In this document: positions 60,801 through 64,000 of the stretch, one piece after another | Position numbering within the stretch: position 1 is the first letter of the stretch | How the letters are laid out: each line of letters starts with the position of its first letter | Source of the DNA: Owenia fusiformis | Lineage: Eukaryota; Annelida; Polychaeta; Sabellida; Oweniidae | Reading direction: 5' to 3' | NCBI GenBank assembly: GCA_903813345.2 | Contig: CAIIXF020000005.1 | Span: 26,973,375 to 27,037,374 of the forward strand | Length of the DNA stretch: 64,000 nt | Notes under the pieces: generated by a model | What the model was told of the DNA's origin: nothing | Databases searched by the model: none | What the model saw: only the letters and a program-made list of their open reading frames with translations | Program-made: the position numbers and the translations under genes

Positions 60801-62449
60801 CAATTATGGGATTGGACAATGTGATGTCACATACATGAACTGAAAATAAATGATGTCATTGAAGGCTATCTATTATTTGTTATACCCTACAGAGCTTTGG
60901 AACGAGAGGTTTTTCATGTACATGTCACTATATAGGGGCTTTATTTCGACAAACATACAAGTTTGCAAATTACTATGCCCATAGAGGACTCATAGATAGA
61001 CACATTATCAAAGAAACAAAATTAATATGCTAAATACCTTGCCACTCTTTCTAGAAAGCAGTAATGTTCCAGAACCATTGGGAAGTTAGTGTTAGCAGTT
61101 TTCTCAAATATTGATTCTTCCCTCAATTCTTGTGACGCCACAATTACCAGACGTCCACCCCATCTAGAATAGAATTTATTCAGTATTTAGCAGAATGTAA
61201 AGTTAATCGCCAAAATACTATGGGTTTCTTTTGCGGACATGGACATGTAAATATCACATTTATGCTAGCAAATATGGACATGTATCTTGTAATAATCAAG
61301 CGTACTATACAGAACGAATCATGGTCATCATTCTCTCAGATATACAGGTTTCACTATTCACTCAGCTTCAGACTGATTAAGATAGCCAAGAAGTAGAATA
61401 TTTTACACAAAAATGCTTTGCAATCACACAAACAGGTCTCAAACTCATCCTTCTCTGACCACCTTAATGTCACATACCTTTCAATGACGTTGTCAAGGTT
61501 ACACAACAGTTCCCCATGATCGTTACGGATATAACTTGTCACATCTTTGCGTGTGTGATAGGTGGAGCAGCTACCTCGTATATTTTTATCCTCGATGATA
61601 CAGATTGGGTATATATCCTCGATTGTTTCCTCTTCATCCTCCCTATCTACTATCTGAATATGTATAGAATATATCTTGCATATGAGTCATTGTCAAATGC
61701 AATCTTGGTCATTTGTGGATGCTTATTCAAAATCTATTCAAGTTTTTAAACACTTTTAAAACAATAAACCAGGTTGGAAGTGTAAGCATGTAAAATTCAA
61801 TTCATATAAGAGTAACATAATATGTAAAATATGAAGAAAAATATCCCACAGCTTTGAAAATGAAAACTGAAAAAGAACTGCCTATATAAATCAACTGACT
61901 AGATTGCCAAGCAAATACCTGAGATTCACAATCTAAGTATTTTTTCTTCAAAACAAGAGGTGGTCTTGGTGCTTCAAGTTCATAGAATTGTAAATCATCA
62001 AGCAGTGCAATTTCCCGCCAGAGGTAGGCTTTCGTCGCATCGTCAAGCTTCATAGGGAATGCTGGGATACAATCCGCCAAGCGTATCCATAATGCCGATA
62101 TTGTGATTCCTGTATTCCAACAAGGCATAACAAAGATTAAATCTTATACGAATTACAAAATACTATGTATAAATAGAATACCAAAAACTAAACAAAGCAT
62201 TTACATGCAAAATGTCACCACCTGCCATTTGTTACAAACTCAGAACACAGGCCACCAAACACCATCCACAGAAAAGTTAGAGAGTATAACAATATGTCAC
62301 CACTTGTGGTGGTGACATAACAAAACTACATTTTCACACAAAGAAACATCTCTGTAAATTCAATCTATCCGGTACTGAAGTACGGGATATAGCTTACCAT
62401 CCAAGCCCTCCAAGGCTATTTCGTCCAGACATATGGAACATGCAGACAT
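15775..62449 (-). CDS. GTF3C1: GTF3C1, TFIIIC220 B-box-binding subunit of TFIIIC (34 exons assembled, 3' end missing)
   Basis: Known role: the largest subunit of nuclear TFIIIC, which contacts the B box of tRNA-type promoters and recruits TFIIIB and Pol III. Seen here: 34 minus-strand exons with GT-AG boundaries and, apart from two junctions, matching phases; together about 1,810 codons. Alignment by eye to vertebrate GTF3C1 holds from the first residues (LDEIALEGLDG) through the N-terminal winged-helix region, the IVHTLLWYLAYD block, MSDIILSLPL, MGLLSFGP, the basic KRKRK tract, VNWTEREDSLL, VPWTTVRDTMHD, the HIEIPENI block and FKQLLDALLES. The human protein is 2,109 residues, so 300 or so C-terminal residues are missing; I found no convincing exons for them below 15775. 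Introns range from a few hundred bases to 17.6 kb and are full of transposon relics. Identification is firm; some exon edges are by eye. Confidence 0.93.
16333..16907 (-). CDS. GTF3C1: GTF3C1 exon 33 (largest exon)
   Basis: 191 codons. Starts WPERNHEVEEYIKNMG, then a long polar stretch without recognised motif, then SREILKRVTRLHNHNVTF and FTSTDMEEFKRIHDDVESQG YLGYKEIELW in two parts, matching human [20 protein letters not shown] and the helix FGIDKEEL. The central part aligns poorly and is probably disordered. Acceptor TTCAG, donor GTAAGT. Confidence 0.87.
17245..17328 (-). CDS. GTF3C1: GTF3C1 exon 32
   Basis: MEHGYFSGSAPKDPIHMSVD then EHLDDV, in the place of human [20 protein letters not shown]. 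Acceptor TTTAAG is weak; donor GTAAGT. The phase fits both neighbours. Confidence 0.78.
17464..17728 (-). CDS. GTF3C1: GTF3C1 exon 31
   Basis: LNFHIEIPENIIAVEN matches human ISVDVRIPEQIIVVDSS. The rest is a low-complexity Lys/Glu/Gly/Asp linker (EGDEEVEGDKREKTGE), longer than but like the human acidic EDDEDEEDDLDEG insert. Acceptor TTTCAG, donor GTAAAT. The opposite strand is open over much of it as a shadow. Confidence 0.88.
17968..18163 (-). CDS. GTF3C1: GTF3C1 exon 30
   Basis: YIYSFIFKYHHEIFKKSDEL (human [20 protein letters not shown]) through GGYTALIIGLQGLGK, matching human CVAVLTLFSLGL. Acceptor TTCTAG, donor GTACAG. Confidence 0.9.
18492..18559 (-). CDS. GTF3C1: GTF3C1 exon 29
   Basis: Short exon, RDYNQGRSQHSIFVKGTHQL then AQ, matching human KKNRALPFVPMSYQLSQ. 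Acceptor TTGCAG, donor GTGAGT, phase 2 out. Confidence 0.85.
18844..18975 (-). CDS. GTF3C1: GTF3C1 exon 28
   Basis: 44 codons: VGRAQVLYKVFSSYSED then FYQMVKDGIIVKKR, matching human FRLYREYKDHVLVKAFME and the QKRSLVNRRR end. Acceptor TATTAG, donor GTATGT. Confidence 0.9.
19214..19376 (-). CDS. GTF3C1: GTF3C1 exon 27
   Basis: LDLPDDIETCYKKFTF, matching human LEIPDTLQELFARYRV, then a serine-rich linker and DVHISVIHNFIH, matching human DDIHFLVLQNLIQ. Acceptor TTCCAG, donor GTAAGT. Confidence 0.9.
19714..19820 (-). CDS. GTF3C1: GTF3C1 exon 26
   Basis: NVKVFKQLLECLLLKF, matching human CANEFKEFVEKLKEKF. Acceptor TTTTAG, donor GTGAGT, phase 2 out. Confidence 0.88.
19841..19980 (+). mobile_element. 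Hairpin MITE, family 1 copy c
   Basis: Within GTF3C1 intron 25. CATTAGCATGCAAAATGGTA, CCACCTGCCATTTGTTACAG, then GACTATAACAATATGTCACT. The terminal hairpin is degenerate. Confidence 0.72.
20185..20298 (-). CDS. GTF3C1: GTF3C1 exon 25
   Basis: 38 codons: ESADKSTKTCIRRVAYMMKN then EQTKSSVATFLSE, matching human [20 protein letters not shown]. Acceptor TGTAG, donor GTACAG. Confidence 0.92.
20686..20787 (-). CDS. GTF3C1: GTF3C1 exon 24
   Basis: 34 codons: LLICKVASLF then VPWTTVRDTMHDAMP, matching human LLVLCRIASNV and VTWQVVRDILHATF. Acceptor TTTTAG, donor GTAAGT. Confidence 0.92.
20971..21028 (+). mobile_element. Hairpin MITE, family 1 copy d (3' half)
   Basis: Only the right half remains: CAGTGCCCACAAAAAAGTTG through AACAATATGTCACAACTTGG and GGTGGTGA. 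Confidence 0.6.
21830..22085. repeat. Diverged tandem repeat in intron 23
   Basis: A unit of about 130 bp containing TCAATTTGAAGCAAGTT, TTTTTGACC and ATGTCATTGAAGGT occurs twice, with a further partial copy of TTTTTGACCTTGA...GGTCAAATC. Confidence 0.6.
22159..22244 (-). CDS. GTF3C1: GTF3C1 exon 23
   Basis: MEKQRVNWTEREDSL, matching human MTRLRVTWSMQEDGL. The W...ED..L spacing resembles a Myb/SANT helix start. Acceptor GTCAG, donor GTAAGC, phase 0 out. Confidence 0.9.
22518..22667 (-). CDS. GTF3C1: GTF3C1 exon 22 (basic tract)
   Basis: Strongly basic: GGKGIPKRKRKTSTS and VKKKRKLQIKHLYPKGK, corresponding to the human QKRKRLKKDPGKKIKRKKK tract, probably a nuclear localisation or nucleic-acid contact region (inference). 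Acceptor TTGTAG, donor GTGAGT. Confidence 0.88.
22935..23004. repeat. (AAAC)n microsatellite
   Basis: About 17 uninterrupted AAAC units in GTF3C1 intron 21. Confidence 0.97.
23127..23377 (-). CDS. GTF3C1: GTF3C1 exon 21
   Basis: Starts QMQRKWGTFNLAPVLPGN, matching human LKRNWIWTSYIINQ, then a lysine/glutamate-rich linker (KVSKEKPADGAEKEKE) before the basic tract. Acceptor TTGCAG, donor GTATTT. Confidence 0.87.
23428..23520 (+). repeat. Possible tRNA-derived SINE head
   Basis: GGCTTGGTAGTCTAGAGCA resembles a tRNA A-box region and GTGTTCGAGAC, about 60 bases on, resembles a B box. No tRNA fold is closed, so a SINE relic rather than a gene. By-eye call only. Confidence 0.3.
23636..23748 (+). 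mobile_element. Hairpin MITE, family 1 copy e
   Basis: GGCATTAACACAG, TTTCACCACCTGCCATTTGT, TTGGAGAATATAAAAATATG, then CTTGTGGTGATAAA. Internally shortened. Confidence 0.7.
23845..23981 (+). mobile_element. Hairpin MITE, family 1, highly diverged copy
   Basis: The same order of blocks as family 1 but degenerate: CAAGGCGTTGTATGACACC, GACTATAGTATAACAATGTG, CAGTGGTGACATATC. Confidence 0.45.
24027..24207 (-). CDS. GTF3C1: GTF3C1 exon 20
   Basis: PPFTDLLKNKAPHMVEDKGI then VPGDKRGPGGFDG, matching human [20 protein letters not shown]. Acceptor TTAAG is weak (no C before AG); donor GTAGGT. Phase with exon 19 is unresolved. Confidence 0.85.
24598..24791 (-). CDS. GTF3C1: GTF3C1 exon 19 (donor unusual)
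   Basis: TFLYVHKSITIVDTT aligns residue for residue with human VFIFLKKNAVIVDTT; later FWLDLKIISLNTS matches human YWFDLQCVCLNTP. The visible donor (AG then GTTTTT) leaves phase 2 while exon 20 appears to need phase 1, so the donor could be the upstream GTTTCA after AACACCA. Confidence 0.88.
24914..25957 (+). mobile_element. Mariner/Tc1 foldback element with transposase N-terminal relic
   Basis: Flanked by TA on both sides. Ends CAGGGTGTTCCATATGTTTC and GAAACATATGGAACACCCTG are inverted, and the inverted similarity extends for roughly 250 bases in each arm (GGGTAGGGTAGGTGGAGCAG against CTGCTCCACCTACCCTACCC). The centre, around 25420-25610, reads AADTIKLLTNAHGDS then VYEWYKRFKSGRETETDYPK, the helix-turn-helix of mariner-type transposases, and breaks down after about 60 codons. 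No catalytic domain, so non-autonomous. In GTF3C1 intron 18. Confidence 0.85.
26136..26327 (-). CDS. GTF3C1: GTF3C1 exon 18
   Basis: 64 codons: VEGLAELLKHPTDRFLLIGQ (human [20 protein letters not shown]), LLFTRKYIHAF (human LLYKRRYIFSV) and MMGLLSFGP (human YMGLLQFGP). Acceptor TTACAG, donor GTGAGT. Confidence 0.94.
26687..26775 (-). CDS. GTF3C1: GTF3C1 exon 17
   Basis: GEGWCIMSDIILSLPLCLFV then KIISINYE, matching human [20 protein letters not shown]. Acceptor TTTTAG, donor GTGAGT. The hydrophobic run is part of a folded domain in the family, not a membrane segment. Confidence 0.93.
27338..27462 (-). CDS. GTF3C1: GTF3C1 exon 16
   Basis: Acidic start (TDPEDFDPEKYITPDG) then ELTWKRFIPPQSIS, matching human DASWMRYIPPIPVH. 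Acceptor TTTCAG, donor GTATGC, phase 1 out. Confidence 0.9.
27897..27991 (-). CDS. GTF3C1: GTF3C1 exon 15
   Basis: EFKRIYGFEPIYKRLEIVHT then LLWYLAYDWKT, matching human MPRLRVVHMFLWYLIYGH. Acceptor TTTTAG, donor GTAAGT, phase 2 out. Confidence 0.92.
28257..30147 (-). mobile_element. Helitron-like element copy A
   Basis: Read on the minus strand it ends with hairpin AAATTGAACTTGTTCAATTT, a 6-base spacer, CTAG, then host TT, the form of a Helitron 3' end. The interior consists of tandem ~540-bp units with GACCTAGATTTTGACCTAGG and TGAGATATGGTGTCCG. No Rep/helicase ORF. Shorter than copies B and C. Confidence 0.65.
30158..32823 (-). mobile_element. Helitron-like element copy B
   Basis: Same 3' end (hairpin, ACATGT, CTAG at 30158-30161) directly abutting the TAA-repeat 5' edge of copy A. 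About 2.69 kb with 4-5 internal ~540-bp units. Nearly identical to copy C, so recently duplicated. The 74-codon ORFs inside are repeat frames. Confidence 0.7.
32846..35511 (-). mobile_element. Helitron-like element copy C
   Basis: Ends in CTAG at 32846-32849; the minus-strand 5' end starts near TCTTTCTTTCCGCG, preceded by TTA repeats. Near-identical to copy B over its whole length. Confidence 0.7.
35520..35632. repeat. Two TAGACTCCAGAT hairpins beside array 5' end
   Basis: TAGACTCCAGATGAAATCTG GAGTCTA and TAGACTCCAGATTTTCAATC TGGAGTCTA are perfect 12-bp stems about 50 bases apart, each preceded by GGCAAAA-CAA. The same pair in mirror order is at 37546-37650. Confidence 0.85.
35669..35761 (-). 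CDS. GTF3C1: GTF3C1 exon 14
   Basis: 31 codons in phase 0: TPMSHWRLKMHQKHLKNKSL then a short lysine-rich run, corresponding to human ITPLRNYHP. Acceptor TTGCAG, donor GTAAGT. Sequence conservation is low; support is the exact phase fit between exons 13 and 15. It sits between two opposed Helitron-like arrays, 37 bases from their paired hairpins. Confidence 0.75.
35829..35972. repeat. Long AT-rich hairpin
   Basis: ATATAATGGTTGATTCCGTA pairs with ACAGAATCAACCATTATAT, and GAGTATATGATATATTCAC with GTGAATATATCATATACTC; arms of about 60 bases around GAGTGAATGAAGGGAACAA. A foldback MITE in intron 13. Confidence 0.8.
36018..36118 (+). repeat. 20-bp tandem repeat, 5 copies
   Basis: Five units of the form CAGGAGTTGTATACGCTATC, with variation in the last six bases. 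Lies directly beside the hairpin at 35829. Confidence 0.8.
37546..37650. repeat. Two TAGACTCCAGAT hairpins (mirror pair)
   Basis: TTAGACTCCAGATGTCAATC TGGAGTCTA and TTAGACTCCAGATTGAAAAT CTGGAGTCTA, each followed by TTGTTTTTGCCAGTATTCTT. Confidence 0.85.
37679..39070 (+). mobile_element. Helitron-like element copy D
   Basis: Starts TCTTCTTCGGGAG after TTA repeats, ends with AAATTGAACTTCGTTCAATT, a short spacer and CTAG at 39067-39070 followed by T. Interior blocks are the inverse-strand counterparts of copies A-C plus a TATCC-rich pyrimidine tract (about 38770-38950). Confidence 0.7.
39087..40670 (+). mobile_element. Helitron-like element copy E
   Basis: Begins TCTTCCAACG after TTA repeats directly behind copy D's CTAG, and ends at CTAG 40667-40670 with the same hairpin. 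Its last 500 bases (40170-40670) nearly duplicate the end of copy D (38570-39070). Contains extra CCAGGTCCAAGTC-type short repeats at about 39580-39660. Confidence 0.7.
40671..42150. other. No gene; GT-rich stretch at right
   Basis: Ordinary intron sequence to about 41800, a G-run at 41813-41824, then TTGTGTTG-rich sequence (41840-42150) that resembles, in direct orientation, 50340-50660. Confidence 0.5.
42151..42606. mobile_element. GC-rich MITE ACACCCCAGTCACATTT
   Basis: Ends TTACACCCCAGTCACATTTG and AAATGTGACTGGGGTGTTA are inverted. The interior repeats CGGCGAGCGTAGAAA and GCCGCAG blocks, far richer in GC than its surroundings. It interrupts the left arm of the big palindrome; the right arm lacks it. 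Confidence 0.85.
44167..44193. repeat. Perfect hairpin CGTCTGCGCA
   Basis: CGTCTGCGCA, loop TCATCAC, TGCGCAGACG. Ten perfect GC-rich base pairs just before an ATGGAGG start-like site. Confidence 0.95.
44526..44698. repeat. Long near-perfect hairpin
   Basis: Arms of about 80 bases. The inner 27 bases (starting GAATATCCTCTACAATGTAC) pair perfectly around TCAGCCTGCGGCTTC; outer arms ACAAATAGTGACTGCC pair with few mismatches. Confidence 0.93.
45781..45797. repeat. Poly-G tract
   Basis: About 17 consecutive G inside the transposase relic, where it disrupts the frame. Similar G runs occur at 5617, 41813, 44447 and 58939. Confidence 0.9.
46351..46601. mobile_element. MITE nested in right arm of mariner palindrome
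   Basis: Ends AGCCAGGCCACGGGAAAAGG and ending in TTTTCCTATTGCCAGGCT are inverted, with GGTCTTATCAC/GTGATAAGACC inside. The matching position in the left arm (about 45341) has no insert, giving an empty site. Confidence 0.8.
46660..48470. other. Core of palindrome, no gene seen
   Basis: Single-copy sequence between inner arms. Longest frame 47832-48188 (118 codons, start MCKGKFLFRS) has no recognisable motif. Confidence 0.45.
49150..49975. mobile_element. TTAA-flanked 826-bp insertion (piggyBac-type MITE)
   Basis: TTAA at 49146-49149 and 49976-49979. Inner ends AGTCCCCGTCTAAAGTTT and the inverse of AAACTTTACATGGGGCC match. The left palindrome arm (about 42940) is uninterrupted at the equivalent spot. 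Confidence 0.8.
50331..51900. other. No gene; GT-rich repeats and a hairpin
   Basis: GGGTAGCAGGTTGTGCCAA occurs at 50337 and about 50597. A hairpin ACCGTATTCGT/ACGAATACGGGT lies at 51430-51466. Otherwise ordinary sequence. Confidence 0.5.
51904..51948. repeat. Perfect 20-bp inverted repeat
   Basis: TTAAAACTAGTCTTTCTTAG, loop AAGAA, then its exact inverse. The flanking unit (GGCGGCGATTTAAATATAGC) recurs, diverged, at 52028-52105 without a perfect stem. Confidence 0.95.
52856..53031. mobile_element. MITE CACTGGCGGATCCAGAT
   Basis: CACTGGCGGATCCAGAT and ATCTGGATCCGCCAGTG are exact inverted ends of a 176-bp element with a poly-C tract. The two ORFs across it are not genes. Confidence 0.9.
53375..53503 (-). 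CDS. GTF3C1: GTF3C1 exon 13
   Basis: 43 codons: FIIVCHAKLSSDDPLIQRNA, matching human [20 protein letters not shown]. Donor GTAGAT lies about 20 bases from the AT-rich end of the 17-kb inverted-end region that fills the next intron. Confidence 0.9.
53566..53724. mobile_element. Pogo-like MITE with GTGTTCCACTT repeats
   Basis: AAACCTGTGTAAGTGGAACA and TGTTCCACATTACAGGTTT are inverted ends; GTGTTCCA recurs five or more times in the interior. In GTF3C1 intron 12. Confidence 0.75.
53923..54066 (-). CDS. GTF3C1: GTF3C1 exon 12
   Basis: 48 codons with DKRSLSRLLERLSQEGALKL, matching human [20 protein letters not shown], a winged-helix repeat. Acceptor TTCCAG, donor GTAAGA, phase 0 both ends. Confidence 0.9.
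54458..54552 (-). CDS. GTF3C1: GTF3C1 exon 11
   Basis: SHVTFRTLKRANYILKKVEE then MSIVTNIFSLIR, matching human [20 protein letters not shown] and the following helix. Acceptor TTACAG, donor GTGAGC, phase 0 out. Its upstream intron contains the 1.65-kb tandem-repeat element. Confidence 0.88.
54672..55022. mobile_element. MITE CAGGGTTCTCA (hAT-like ends)
   Basis: CAGGGTTCTCATCAGGAAAT with TTTTAGACCCCAGAT at left; ATCTGGAGTCTAAAAGCC with TGAGAACCCTG at right. TAGACTC repeats inside. Target duplication not clear. Confidence 0.75.
55462..57108. mobile_element. Element with internal tandem repeats and GGAC microsatellite
   Basis: Ends GCTCACATGGTGA and TCACCATGTGAGC are inverted. The interior has about five ~335-bp units marked by ACGGATATAATTTTTTGC and GATTTTTTGT.ACAAAATTATT, then two near-identical ~150-bp units at 56690-56995, then (GGAC/GACA)n at 57013-57075. 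Non-coding. Located in GTF3C1 intron 10. Confidence 0.8.
57246..57440 (-). CDS. GTF3C1: GTF3C1 exon 10
   Basis: About 65 residues: proline-rich start (STPPPTVEPK), an acidic/serine patch (LPEELSELSESLI) and a basic end (RSKGKGK). Poorly conserved linker; accepted because acceptor TTGCAG and donor GTAAGT keep phase on both sides. Confidence 0.75.
57497..57567 (+). mobile_element. Hairpin MITE, family 1 copy f (5' part)
   Basis: ATTAACATGCAAAATGTCAC, CACCTGCCATTTG, then CAAACATCAACCACTG; the 3' hairpin end is lost. Confidence 0.7.
57774..57985 (-). CDS. GTF3C1: GTF3C1 exon 9
   Basis: About 71 residues. It begins YIAMEF, corresponding to human KYISCVF, then a charged, proline-rich linker (KALKKKSTKLAIKPEVK; EPPVPVELPALDVS) with no recognised domain. 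Acceptor TTTTAG, donor GTAGGT. Confidence 0.8.
58092..58228 (+). mobile_element. Hairpin MITE, family 1 copy g
   Basis: GGTCATTAACATGCAAAATG through CACTTGTGATGGTGACAT; full length, in GTF3C1 intron 8. Confidence 0.8.
58518..58595 (-). CDS. GTF3C1: GTF3C1 exon 8
   Basis: 26 residues: RSFVRNLEKNRLISSVLINE then GKQRTCR, matching human [20 protein letters not shown]. Acceptor TTATAG, donor GTAGGT, phase 2 out. Confidence 0.87.
58724..58850 (-). CDS. GTF3C1: GTF3C1 exon 7
   Basis: About 42 residues with LPTICQIYKFIKDVGLQGRR and ITDINCALQIGRLNSR, matching human LTQTYDLIERRGTKGIS followed by a second winged-helix element. Acceptor TTTCAG, donor GTAAG, phase 2 out. It needs incoming phase 1; an earlier acceptor around 58888 is also open in frame. 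Confidence 0.85.
58923..59054. mobile_element. CAGGCCCGTAGCC MITE, second copy
   Basis: CAGGCCCGTAGCCA and TGGCTACGGGCCTG are exact inverted ends, flanked by GTTGA on both sides. Poly-G near the left end; 132 bp. Confidence 0.88.
59412..59702 (-). CDS. GTF3C1: GTF3C1 exon 6 (donor uncertain)
   Basis: Residues about 281-377: LKDKTFKKTTDQARLMV aligns to the human [20 protein letters not shown] winged-helix segment, followed by an acidic linker (EPDEEAEDENDIEGE). The consensus donor GTATAT gives phase 0, but exon 7 needs phase 1. A second donor 25 bases further (exon edge 59387) would give phase 1 and an open reading frame; a small unseen exon is another option. Confidence 0.85.
60323..60617 (-). 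CDS. GTF3C1: GTF3C1 exon 5 (B-block-binding region)
   Basis: Residues about 182-280, aligning with the B-block_TFIIIC winged-helix part of the human protein: GELTQGKNSISVAMKRKSKD, a cysteine- and lysine-rich stretch, then GNLIHIPRFYSD and VRLLCDLLDAKPNKREVMQI. Donor GTAAGT, phase 0. DNA contact is inferred from the family. Confidence 0.88.
61038..61163 (-). CDS. GTF3C1: GTF3C1 exon 4
   Basis: Residues about 140-182, opening RWGGRLVIVASQELRE against human RWGKKLIIVASQAMR. Acceptor TTCTAG, donor GTATTT, phase 2 out. Confidence 0.9.
61478..61653 (-). CDS. GTF3C1: GTF3C1 exon 3
   Basis: Residues about 82-140, with EDIYPICIIEDKNIRGSCST matching human [20 protein letters not shown]. Acceptor ATTCAG keeps phase 0 from exon 2; donor GTATGT leaves phase 2. 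Upstream acidic run REDEEE. Confidence 0.9.
61919..62109 (-). CDS. GTF3C1: GTF3C1 exon 2
   Basis: Residues about 18-81, joined in phase to exon 1 to read LDGITISALWIRL, like human LDGLCLPALWSRL. It includes KAYLWREIALLDDLQFYELE (human QEFLWRALATHPGISFYEE). Acceptor TACAG, donor GTATTT, ends in phase 0 after CESQ. Confidence 0.9.
62196..62319 (+). mobile_element. Hairpin MITE, family 1 copy h (best copy)
   Basis: Full length, in GTF3C1 intron 1. The right end ATGTCACCAC, loop TTGTG, GTGGTGACAT (62294-62318) is a perfect 10-bp stem; the left end also carries ATGTCACCAC. Confidence 0.85.
62398..62449 (-). CDS. GTF3C1: GTF3C1 exon 1 (start codon)
   Basis: The ATG at 62449-62447 opens a 17-codon stretch containing LDEIALEGLDG, which matches the extreme N-terminus of vertebrate GTF3C1 (LDEVALEGLDG). 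It ends in a GTAAGC donor, phase 1. The start is chosen on that match; the upstream ATG at 62517 opens only a 12-codon uORF. Confidence 0.88.
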
Positions 62450-62478
62450 GACTGTTGTAGAAATGGGTTTACCAAAAT

Positions 62479-62517
62479 CTACCTTACTGCTTCTATGTTT
62501 AGCTCATCAGCTGGCAT
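62479..62517 (-). promoter_or_regulatory. 12-codon upstream ORF of GTF3C1
   Basis: ATG at 62517-62515 reads MPADELNIEAVR and stops at 62479, 29 bases before the GTF3C1 start codon. It could reduce translation of the main ORF if included in the 5' UTR; the transcription start is not visible, so this is inference. Confidence 0.45.
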
Positions 62518-62519
62518 GG

Positions 62520-64000
62520 TATATGAAACAAAAAAAAAGAAATTGTCAGTTAGCAGGGATTCATCATTCATATTCAGTGTTTCAAAATACCATTTTATCT
62601 GCATATAAGTAATTCTGCCAAATATGTAGCTTTTTATTTTGAATATATGAAAGTTTTAGGTCTAATGCTAAACTTATTCACAAGTCAAAATGGGATGAAA
62701 TGGTATTCTGCATTCATCTGAAGTTTTTTTCTTAGGCTTGTCATCTCAGTTTGATATTTGTATAACTACCAGTCATTTAAACCATGGGCTTTCATGCCCA
62801 TGTTTAAAGGACAACTGAAATAACTTTTCTCAACTTGCAGCTACAAAAACGCGGTTTTCTCCATTGTAAGCCCAACGTAGAGTTCTTGCGATAGCCATTA
62901 TAAAATAAATGTTAGATAACTGCTAACGGTCATAGATAACGAAATAAAACTAACTGATTAATCAAATTGGCCCCCACGTGATTAGTAACGTCATATACAA
63001 AATATAGCTTTGGTTTATTGGTTTCTTAGTAATCACAATGTCACGGCAACCATAGGATTGTTGTGTAAACTAATAACAAAACATTTCGGCATTATGACGT
63101 CATGATCCAATGGACCAAAACGGGCCATGTGGGGACCAGTGAGAGATCACGTGGGGGCCAATAACGTCACAACCAATTCGAATATTGCTTATTAAGCAGC
63201 TAATAACGATCGTTAGAGTAAAATAATTTCCACACTACTGATGAGAAAACATGTCCAAATACATCTATCAAAAAATTATATTGATTCCTTTTAGGTTAGA
63301 AATACCATTTCATATCTGCTTTAAGTGTAGAAAAATCTGAACTTGAATTATGTTTGAACAAATGGTCACAGGTTCACACTAGTTCTGAAACTCTGATGAA
63401 ATCATTACAGGAATACAAGATTTTTCCTAATGGTAGGTAATACTGAAGTGTTATGACCAAGGATTACTCGAGTCTCTAGCCAATACTTGGCTAGAGGTGC
63501 TTTCATCTGGAATACTGTGAACTCCATTTGAAAAAAGCTGGCCGCCGTGTCATAAATTTATTGAATATTTTAAAAATCGCCAGCTAAATCAATCATAAAT
63601 TAAATCGGATCCGACTCGGCTCCTTGATGAGATTGACATGATTTCGTCTAAAATTAAAACAAAATGGATCCAAGAAAAATGGCGATATTCGAAAACTGGA
63701 TGAAATGTCGTTAACGTCTGACATTAGTAACTGGCTGTAAATTCTAAGTTAGCGATCCAGAAGATGTGAACTAATACACTGATCACTTCATGTGTTTTGG
63801 AATTTTTGGTGAGGTAATAAGACCAAAACTCGCAATTCAAATTGTGATGTGGAAAAATGGCGGACATATGATTTCAAATTTTATGATTACGACATGACCA
63901 ATTGTTCATGCAGGAAATTATCTTTCCAGGAAGGCCACGATACAGTGACCTTAGAAGAAGGTAAACGTAGGATAGCAAGTTGAAGTTATACAATCTTTGC
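62520..64000. other. Upstream flank of GTF3C1, promoter-containing
   Basis: No coding match to a known protein. It holds a hairpin at 62778-62809 (TTTAAACCATGGGC against GCCCATG.TTTAAA), CACGTG E-box motifs near 62977 and 63149, CRE-like ACGTCA near 62988 and 63093, and inverted CCCCCACGTGA / CACGTGGGGG copies. Clustered ATGGCG motifs occur near 63679 and 63855. The GTF3C1 promoter presumably lies here. Confidence 0.4.
63930..63960 (+). CDS. Possible small exon of a divergent gene
   Basis: A 31-bp open segment (EGHDTVTLEE) with a strong acceptor (TCTTTCCAG) and donor (GTAAAC) on the plus strand. A short ATG-initiated reading (MDPRKMAIFENWMKCR) lies upstream at 63664. Not recognised; could be chance. 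Confidence 0.2.

Overview
The window is eukaryotic genomic DNA: AT-rich, intron-rich, with split coding exons that have GT-AG boundaries, and dense with non-coding mobile-element relics. The repeat types (Helitron-like arrays, mariner foldbacks, hairpin MITEs, GC-rich MITEs) and the well conserved animal gene suggest a non-vertebrate metazoan, most likely a marine invertebrate. I cannot name the taxon. No prokaryotic gene, CRISPR array or rRNA is visible.

One protein-coding gene dominates. On the minus strand, from a start codon at 62447-62449 down to at least 15775, I can assemble 34 exons encoding about 1,810 residues of general transcription factor 3C subunit 1 (GTF3C1, TFIIIC220), the B-box-binding subunit of the RNA polymerase III factor TFIIIC. 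Exon phases agree at almost every junction (exceptions: exons 6/7 and 19/20). The last 300 or so residues were not found and should lie below 15775 or outside the window. A 12-codon upstream ORF lies just before the start.

The repeats occupy the introns and flanks. From left to right: a GAACG-rich duplicated inverted element (1-791); a 57-bp minisatellite that keeps a reading frame open (10553-11122); a mariner foldback carrying the N-terminal end of a transposase (24914-25957); three head-to-tail Helitron-like copies on the minus strand (28257-35511, intron 14); exon 14; then a 17.6-kb intron 13. Intron 13 holds two more Helitron-like copies on the plus strand (37679-40670) and is almost exactly filled by a region bounded by inverted ~110-bp ends (36308-53354). 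Within it is a 7.7-kb palindrome (42607-50330) with further palindromes and mariner relics nested inside. A 1.65-kb element with internal tandem repeats and a GGAC microsatellite lies in intron 10 (55462-57108). About nine copies of one hairpin MITE family are scattered through the window.

The gene works alone here as a housekeeping Pol III factor; nothing indicates an operon or a defence system. The most unusual structures are the opposed Helitron-like arrays around one 93-bp exon and the nested palindromes of intron 13, where the second arm of each palindrome often preserves the empty site of an insertion in the first.
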